This document shows, one piece after another, positions 58,508 through 64,000 of a DNA stretch of 64,000 nucleotides (within the stretch, counting starts at the first letter, position 1; each line of letters begins with the position of its first letter). Position numbers and translations under genes: made by a program. Source of the stretch: an uncultured Clostridia bacterium (lineage in GTDB: Bacteria; Bacillota; Clostridia; TANB77; CAG-465); assembly GCA_934130325.1 (NCBI GenBank), contig CAKOYA010000004.1, positions 6,738 through 70,737 of the forward strand. Direction: 5' to 3'. Under the pieces are notes generated by a model. The model was not told the DNA's origin and did no database searches. It saw only the letters and a program-made list of their open reading frames with translations.

Positions 58508-60886
58508 ATGGGAAGACTAAATATAAAAATGATTAGAGATATAAAAAAGAATTTATCTCAATTTATAACAATATTTTTAATGATTATGATTGGAGTAATG
58601 GTATATTCAGGAATAGAAGCATATATGGATGGAATGCAAGAGACTGCTGATAAATTTTACTCTGAAAATAATTTATTTGATTTAAACCTTATAGGCGCTA
58701 ATTTTACTACAAATGACTTAGAAAATATAAAAAAAATTGATAATATAAAAGGTGCAGAGAGAAAATTATCAATAACAGGAACAACTGATAACGATAAGAC
58801 TTTGTTGTTAAATTTTATAGAATCAAATGACATTTCAAAATTTTATATAATAGAAGGCGAGCAATTTGATAGTTCAAAATCTGGTGTATGGCTTGATAAT
58901 TTTTATGCTATAGAAAATAATATAAAAGTGGGAGATACAATTTTAGTAAAATATGAAAGTATGGAACTAAAAGAAAAAGTTTTGGGACTTATAAACGTTC
59001 CTGACCATTTGTATGATGTTAGGGATGAGTCAGAATTATATCCAAATAGAAAAGAATTTGGATTTGCATATTTGTCTGCAAATGAAATAACTGAAAATTA
59101 TATAAAAGCGAAAGTAATGAAAGAGATGAATATAACAGATGAAGCAATTTTTGATATGTATGTTCCTGAATTTAATTACAAAGATTATATAATTTTTAAT
59201 AATGTAATGGTAGATATAGATGATGTAAGTAAAATAAATGAAGCAAAAAATGCTATAGAAGATAATATAGAAAATGCAAAAGCTATTATTGAGGCAAAAG
59301 ATACATCTTCATATGTAACATATCAAGGTGAAATTGATGAAGGAAAAACTTATGTAGGGGTATTTTCAGGATTATTTTTGTTTATTGCCATGCTTTCTGT
59401 GATTACTACAATGACAAGAATAGTAAAAAATCAAAGAATTCAAATAGGAACACTTAAAGCACTAGGATTTAGTGATAAGAAAATAATATTTCATTATATA
59501 GGTTATGGATTTTGGATTTCAATTTTTGCATCATTAGTTGGTTTAGTATTAGGATATTATTTTATTGGTAATGTATTTATAGGAATAGAAATGGCATTTT
59601 TTGAAATTCCGAATGGTCATCCAGTTCTTAATAATCAGTGCTATATTGTCTCAATATTAGTAGTGTTAATAGTTTCTTTGATAACATATATTACAGGAAG
59701 AAAAATATTAAAAGAAAATCCGGCAGAAACATTAAGAAATAAAATTCCTAATGTAAAATCCAAGTCTTTAAATATAACTACCAAGGGAATATTTAAAAAA
59801 TTAGGATTTTCAAGTAAATGGAATTTAAGAGATATTATTAGAAATAAAATGAGAACATTTATGGGCATAGCAGGAGTTGTGGGTTCATGTACGTTAATAG
59901 TTTGTGCTTTGGGAATGTTAGATTCCATGAATTTCTTTGTAAAACTTCAATTTAAGACATTATATAATTTTGATTATAAATTGAATATTAAAGAAGATAT
60001 TTCAAGTGTAGAATTAAATGATTTGTACGATAAATATGGTAAAAATACATCAGAATCATTAGGAATTGAAATAAAGGATAATGATGGAATAAGAGAGGCA
60101 AATAATATATTTGTAACAGATGCTAAAGACTATGTAAGGTTTGTAGATAGAAAAAATAATATAATTGAGAAGCCAACTGACGATGGAATATACGTTACTT
60201 ATAAATTGGCTCAAACTAAGGGATATAAATTAGGAGATGAAATTACTTGGCATATTTATGGTGATAATAATTATTATACTTCAAAGATAATTGGGTTTAA
60301 TAAAGATCCCCAAAATCAAAACATTTCTATGACAAGAAAATATTTAGAAAGTTTAGGGTTAGAATATAAACCAAACGCATTATACACAAATAATGATTTA
60401 AGTAGTGTAAAAGAAATTAATGGGGTAGATACAATTCAAGATATAGAAAACTTAAAAGAAGGTATGACAGGTATGTTGTCAATGATGAAAACAATGCTTA
60501 CACTTATAATTGGAGTTGCAGTGTTACTAGGAGGAATTATAATTTATAATTTAGGAATACTTTCATTTTCAGAAAAACAATATCAATTTGCAACATTAAA
60601 AGTATTAGGATTCAAAGATAAAAAAATAAAAAATATATTTGTAAAACAAAATATATGGATAGCAATTATATCAATTATAATTGGACTTCCTTTGGGATAT
60701 TATTTAACTGATTGGTTATTTAAGACAGCAATTGAAGAACATTATGATTTTGGCGCAAATATCTTGGCACAAACATATATTATTTCTGCAATTGGAACAT
60801 TTATTGTAACTTATTTAGTATCAAAATTTTTGGCTAGAAAAATAAAGAGTATTGATATGGTGTCTAGTTTGAAAGGAAATGAATAA
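58508..60886 (+). CDS. FtsX-type ABC transporter permease (two FtsX domains)
   Basis: The start is the ATG at 58508, 10 bases after AGGTGG; the TTG at 58499 lies too near. The 792-residue protein has an N-terminal membrane helix (about 15-35), a large outside domain (about 40-270) and a first FtsX domain (VFSGLFLFIAMLSVITTMTRIVKNQRIQIGTLKALGFSDKKI, about 275-400). After a second outside domain comes a second FtsX domain (GGIIIYNLGILSFSEKQYQFATLKVLGFKDKKI, about 660-785). Such permeases act in export of antimicrobial peptides, lipids or in resistance. The substrate is unknown. Confidence 0.92.
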   Translation: MGRLNIKMIRDIKKNLSQFITIFLMIMIGVMVYSGIEAYMDGMQETADKFYSENNLFDLNLIGANFTTNDLENIKKIDNIKGAERKLSITGTTDNDKTLLLNFIESNDISKFYIIEGEQFDSSKSGVWLDNFYAIENNIKVGDTILVKYESMELKEKVLGLINVPDHLYDVRDESELYPNRKEFGFAYLSANEITENYIKAKVMKEMNITDEAIFDMYVPEFNYKDYIIFNNVMVDIDDVSKINEAKNAIEDNIENAKAIIEAKDTSSYVTYQGEIDEGKTYVGVFSGLFLFIAMLSVITTMTRIVKNQRIQIGTLKALGFSDKKIIFHYIGYGFWISIFASLVGLVLGYYFIGNVFIGIEMAFFEIPNGHPVLNNQCYIVSILVVLIVSLITYITGRKILKENPAETLRNKIPNVKSKSLNITTKGIFKKLGFSSKWNLRDIIRNKMRTFMGIAGVVGSCTLIVCALGMLDSMNFFVKLQFKTLYNFDYKLNIKEDISSVELNDLYDKYGKNTSESLGIEIKDNDGIREANNIFVTDAKDYVRFVDRKNNIIEKPTDDGIYVTYKLAQTKGYKLGDEITWHIYGDNNYYTSKIIGFNKDPQNQNISMTRKYLESLGLEYKPNALYTNNDLSSVKEINGVDTIQDIENLKEGMTGMLSMMKTMLTLIIGVAVLLGGIIIYNLGILSFSEKQYQFATLKVLGFKDKKIKNIFVKQNIWIAIISIIIGLPLGYYLTDWLFKTAIEEHYDFGANILAQTYIISAIGTFIVTYLVSKFLARKIKSIDMVSSLKGNE

Positions 60887-60887
60887 T

Positions 60888-61664
60888 ATGCAGATTTTTT
60901 ATGGGTTATCAATTCCATTTATAGGAACAGTTTTAGGTTCAGCAATGGTTTTTCTTATAAAAGATAAAATAAGTAATAAGATTGAAAAGCTACTATTGGG
61001 GTTTGCATCAGGTGTAATGATAGCAGCATCTGTATGGTCACTTTTAATTCCATCACTTGAAATGGCTAAGGTACAAAATATTATATCTTGGGTACCTGCA
61101 GCGATTGGTTTTCTACTTGGGATAGTATTTTTATTGGCATTAGATAATATTATTCCACATTTACATTTAAATACAGATAGACCTGAAGGAATAAAAGCAA
61201 AAATTCAAAAGACAACTATGATGGTACTTGCTGTAACATTGCATAATATTCCAGAGGGAATGGCTGTGGGAGTTGTATTTGCAGGAGCTATAGCACAAAA
61301 TACAGGAATAACTATGCTAGGAGCAGTTACACTTGCAATAGGTATTGCAATACAGAATTTCCCCGAAGGAGCAATAATATCACTGCCACTTAAAAGTGAA
61401 GGAATGTCAAAGTCTAAAGCTTTTTTATATGGGGTATTGTCAGGAATTGTAGAACCAATGGGAGTAGTCTTAACAATAGCTTTAACTAATTTAGTTGTAC
61501 CAGCACTTCCATATCTTTTATCATTTGCTGCAGGAGCTATGGTATATGTTGTAGTAGAAGAACTTATACCTGAATCACAAAGTGGTAAGCATTCAAATAT
61601 TGGAACAATTGGACTTGCAATAGGATTTGTTATAATGATGGTTTTAGATGTTGCATTAGGTTAA
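60888..61664 (+). CDS. ZIP-family metal transporter (ZupT/GufA type)
   Basis: The start is the ATG at 60888, 10 bases after AAGGA; ATG 60879 is nearly on that site. The 258-residue protein has eight membrane helices. The metal-binding motifs are HNIPEGMAVG in helix 4 and NFPEGAIIS in helix 5, with EELIPES near the C terminus. The second ZIP motif keeps N and E but lacks the following His of many family members. It would import Zn2+ or other divalent ions. It starts one base after the permease stop and so belongs to the TetR-controlled operon. Confidence 0.92.
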   Translation: MQIFYGLSIPFIGTVLGSAMVFLIKDKISNKIEKLLLGFASGVMIAASVWSLLIPSLEMAKVQNIISWVPAAIGFLLGIVFLLALDNIIPHLHLNTDRPEGIKAKIQKTTMMVLAVTLHNIPEGMAVGVVFAGAIAQNTGITMLGAVTLAIGIAIQNFPEGAIISLPLKSEGMSKSKAFLYGVLSGIVEPMGVVLTIALTNLVVPALPYLLSFAAGAMVYVVVEELIPESQSGKHSNIGTIGLAIGFVIMMVLDVALG

Positions 61665-61782
61665 ATTAATGTAATCCAAAACCTAAAAAATTTCTTCAAA
61701 ATATAAAAAATAATTTGAAATTTATTATAAAATATGATATTGTATTTAAGTACGAATGTAGTATAAAAGGAGAGATAAATAT

Positions 61783-62091
61783 ATGGAAATTGAAGTAAAC
61801 GAAGAAAAAAGAAACAAATTTATGGAGTATGCAAGTAAAAGAGTAAATAATGTAATGCATGATATTCAAATCTTAGAGCCTATGGCAAGAAGTAACTCAT
61901 ATGATTTTACAAAAAGCGACGTAGAAGAGATGTTTAATGCAATGCAAGAAACATTAAATAGTGCAAAGGAAGAATTTTATAAAAAGTTTGAGGAAAAAAC
62001 AAAAGTAACTAAAAAAGTTTTTTCTTTTGGAAGTTCAAATATAGTTGAAACAGCTAGTGATAACATTGAAGAAGAATATGTTGAAAATTAG
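61783..62091 (+). CDS. Unknown 102-residue helical protein
   Basis: The protein is not recognised. It is acidic and helical, with a long helix over residues 8-70 (RNKFMEYASKRVNNVMHDIQILEPMARSNSYDFTKSDVEEMFNAMQETLNSAKEEFYKKF). It has no Cys motif or membrane segment. AAGGAGAG precedes the ATG by 8 bases. A hairpin terminator follows. The spacing to the ZIP gene (118 bases) suggests a separate unit. Confidence 0.65.
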   Translation: MEIEVNEEKRNKFMEYASKRVNNVMHDIQILEPMARSNSYDFTKSDVEEMFNAMQETLNSAKEEFYKKFEEKTKVTKKVFSFGSSNIVETASDNIEEEYVEN

Positions 62092-62137
62092 TATTTTCAA
62101 AACTATGTAAAGTAATAAGTATATAAGTATAAGTTTT

Positions 62138-62183
62138 AAAATGTATAATTTGGAAAAAATAAATTCTAAATTATACATTTTTA
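62138..62183 (+). terminator. Rho-independent terminator
   Basis: aaaatgtataattt / aaattatacatttt is a 14-bp perfect stem with a 16-nt loop, followed by T. Confidence 0.75.
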
Positions 62184-62212
62184 TTGATTTTATTTACATA
62201 ATGTGATATAAT
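62184..62212 (+). promoter_or_regulatory. Promoter of the 62259 gene
   Basis: TTGATT (62184-62189) and TATAAT (62207-62212) are 17 bp apart with TGA as extended -10. Confidence 0.7.
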
Positions 62213-62258
62213 TCGGTCAAGAGGGTTGAGTAATAATGTAGATTTAGAAGGAGAAAAT

Positions 62259-63908
62259 ATGTCAGCTTTATCTAGTAGCTTAAAATCTAACTTAAATACT
62301 CTATATAAAAGTAAGAATGAATTTGAGTGGTTAATGACACAAGATAATGTATCACTTAATAAAGTAGACAGACTATTTAAATTAAAAAAGGAAATAGTAT
62401 ACTCATTAAGTTGCATTTTATCAGTTATGTCTGAAGACATACTTTCAACTTCATTTTATACTAGCGTAAATATAGTAGAACAGGGAATATTAGATATTTT
62501 AAGAGAAAAACAAATTGAATTAGAAAATATTGAAAAACCGTATAATATAAATATGTGTGATGCTAAAAGGGTAATGTCATTTTTGTACTCTATGGAGATT
62601 TTACAAAATTATACAAGTATTAATGTTAGGAACGAGGAGAAATTATTAGAATTAAAAAATGCATACTTGTTAGTCAATAATTCTAAACAAAAAGAAGTAG
62701 CTTTAACATATTTATTAAAGATGCTTGAAAGCTATAGCGACGGAATAAGAAGAATATTTGAATTTGTATGTGAGCATCCAAAAAAAAGCGAATTATCTTT
62801 AGAAAATAAACAAGAAATAGCAAGAATATTTTCTAATATTTCGTTAGGTTTTAAAGAGGATGTAATTAGAAATAAAGTTTATAATGAAAAAATTGAAAGC
62901 GAGAATTATGTACCATATACTAAGGAATATTTTAGTTTTTATGAAGAATTATTCATAGGGTTAGCTAGAACTTGTGATTTTAATTTACCTAGATTTTATT
63001 TTAAAATTGAAAAAGATCTTGATGAGGTGATTTTAAATAATCAATATATATCTTTAGTTTCAAAATTTATATGTGAAAAATATGAATATGATTTATCTAA
63101 TGAAATAGGAAAATTAAAAAATATTGAAAGTGAGAATATAGATAAAGTAAAAGACTTAGTGACAAACTTAACTAAAAATAGTAGATTACCAAACTGTAAT
63201 GAGTTGTTAAGAAAAATTAAGGATGCAGGAATGCTGCCAAATTATTTGATTGATAGTAACGATTATACTGTTATATTTGATATAGCTACCAATACAGATT
63301 TTTTATTTAATGATGAAGTTCAGGTAAATTCAGTTATAGATGACGTATCTAAAAAAATCTTAGAAAAGTTTGATTATGAAGAGTATATAAAAGGATATAA
63401 ATATAACAAAAATGATATAATAAAACAAGTAGCACATTTTAGACAGTATTATATATCTATCTTATCTGATGCTAAAAAAGATATTTTAAAAATATATCAG
63501 GAAAGAATGGAGAATATTATATCAAATTCTAATTTAAGGCAATATGATATAAAGGAAGTAAATGATAAAATAAGTGATATAAAAATAGAAATTAAGATTT
63601 TACAAAATGCTTTAAAGTATATAAATAAGAACTTTAGAGAATTTTCGAAAAATAATTTAAAAATATATACAAGAGCTATTCAAAGAAGGTACCATGTTGA
63701 AGATTTGTACGAAAATCTTGAGAAAAAGAAATTAAAAAATTCTTATGTTTCTAAAGCTAAAAATTTAATAGATAAAGAAAAAGAATATTTAAAAAGCTTT
63801 ATAGATAAAAAAGTTATAAAGGAAGATTTATGCAATGAATTACTTAATAATGTAATATGTGATGATTACAAATTAAAACAAGAAGTTTTAGAAAGATTTA
63901 GTGTTTAG
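62259..63908 (+). CDS. Unknown 549-residue helical protein
   Basis: The start is the ATG at 62259, 7 bases after AAGGAG; an in-frame TTG at 62226 lies on a weaker GAGGG. The protein is nearly all helical and charged, with no membrane helix, Cys cluster or nucleotide motif. Its last third (NSNLRQYDIKEVNDKISDIKIEIKILQNALKYI) looks like a coiled coil. No family is recognised. It has its own promoter and is the last gene in the window. Confidence 0.75.
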   Translation: MSALSSSLKSNLNTLYKSKNEFEWLMTQDNVSLNKVDRLFKLKKEIVYSLSCILSVMSEDILSTSFYTSVNIVEQGILDILREKQIELENIEKPYNINMCDAKRVMSFLYSMEILQNYTSINVRNEEKLLELKNAYLLVNNSKQKEVALTYLLKMLESYSDGIRRIFEFVCEHPKKSELSLENKQEIARIFSNISLGFKEDVIRNKVYNEKIESENYVPYTKEYFSFYEELFIGLARTCDFNLPRFYFKIEKDLDEVILNNQYISLVSKFICEKYEYDLSNEIGKLKNIESENIDKVKDLVTNLTKNSRLPNCNELLRKIKDAGMLPNYLIDSNDYTVIFDIATNTDFLFNDEVQVNSVIDDVSKKILEKFDYEEYIKGYKYNKNDIIKQVAHFRQYYISILSDAKKDILKIYQERMENIISNSNLRQYDIKEVNDKISDIKIEIKILQNALKYINKNFREFSKNNLKIYTRAIQRRYHVEDLYENLEKKKLKNSYVSKAKNLIDKEKEYLKSFIDKKVIKEDLCNELLNNVICDDYKLKQEVLERFSV

Positions 63909-63924
63909 TATAACCATAAATATA

Positions 63925-64000
63925 GGTTCTTTGTCAATAGTTGGGGTAAAAAATTCTAAAAAAGGCAGAGACTAAGTAAATGGAGATGAATTTAAAAATT
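63925..64000. mobile_element. Possible end of an ISL3-like insertion sequence
   Basis: Beginning at ggttctttgtcaatagttgg the sequence resembles the terminal repeats of ISL3-family elements as I recall them. The transposase would lie beyond the right edge. There is no second end in the window to confirm it. Confidence 0.35.

Noticed and set aside
1..64000. CRISPR array or a defence gene cluster
   Set aside because: I saw no regularly spaced repeats and no cas, restriction or known defence genes.
63986..64000. A gene start at ATG 63986
   Set aside because: The GGAG before it is too close to the ATG, and only five codons are visible.

Overview
The window is AT-rich DNA (GC roughly a quarter to a third by eye) with strong Shine-Dalgarno sites (AGGAGG types) and sigma-A-like promoters with mostly 17-bp spacers. 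It reads as a chromosome segment of an anaerobic low-GC Firmicute, most likely a Clostridia-like, possibly spore-forming bacterium. Support for this comes from the pyruvate/2-oxoacid:ferredoxin oxidoreductase subunit at the left edge, the YtfI/YtfJ(GerW) pair, the Asp23/AmaP cluster, the glmS ribozyme and a dockerin-bearing cell-wall hydrolase. I cannot name the species. The standard genetic code fits throughout.

Left part (1-24.6 kb): a partial oxidoreductase gene, then a glycolytic cluster (gap, pgk, tpiA, gpmI, eno) with two unknown genes inserted. Next come a bactofilin-like membrane protein, a Ca2+-type P-ATPase, a rhodanese and a thioredoxin. Two unknown proteins sharing a short FWKNEW-type motif follow, then a nucleotidyltransferase, a polytopic membrane protein and dnaG-rpoD. 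A metal-sensing ArsR repressor overlaps a CadA-like exporter, and ytfI-ytfJ closes the region.

Middle part (24.6-49 kb): an RpiB-like isomerase with an acyl-CoA synthetase, dnaE, an SPFH/NfeD pair, an M23 peptidase behind tandem consensus promoters, rpsO, and glmS with its ribozyme leader. A dockerin-type glucosaminidase and a cadherin-like surface protein follow. Then come an N-formylglutamate amidohydrolase-like gene, a TtcA-like gene, a frameshifted and unusually short alaS, a HIT protein, the Asp23-AmaP-DUF2273 group and nusB-xseA-xseB.

Right part (49-64 kb): tRNA-Met and tRNA-Tyr, two unknown genes (one with an ADP-ribosyltransferase-like start), ychF, a degenerate amidase-like protein, murC, a TPR membrane protein and tRNA-Leu. 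A roughly 1-kb insertion follows tRNA-Leu and is bounded by a 12-bp repeat of the tRNA 3' end. It holds one gene of different base composition and a possible small RNA. Beyond it lie a SemiSWEET-like gene and a TetR-controlled ABC exporter operon with a ZIP transporter and two matching operators. Two unknown genes and a possible insertion-sequence end close the window.

No single large undescribed system is evident. The best leads are the FWKNEW family, the short frameshifted AlaRS, the tRNA-Leu micro-island with its leader structure and RNA candidate, the zinc-ligand-less amidase, and several regulatory inverted repeats. Positions and motifs were read by eye. Family names rest on motif recognition, not on database searches.
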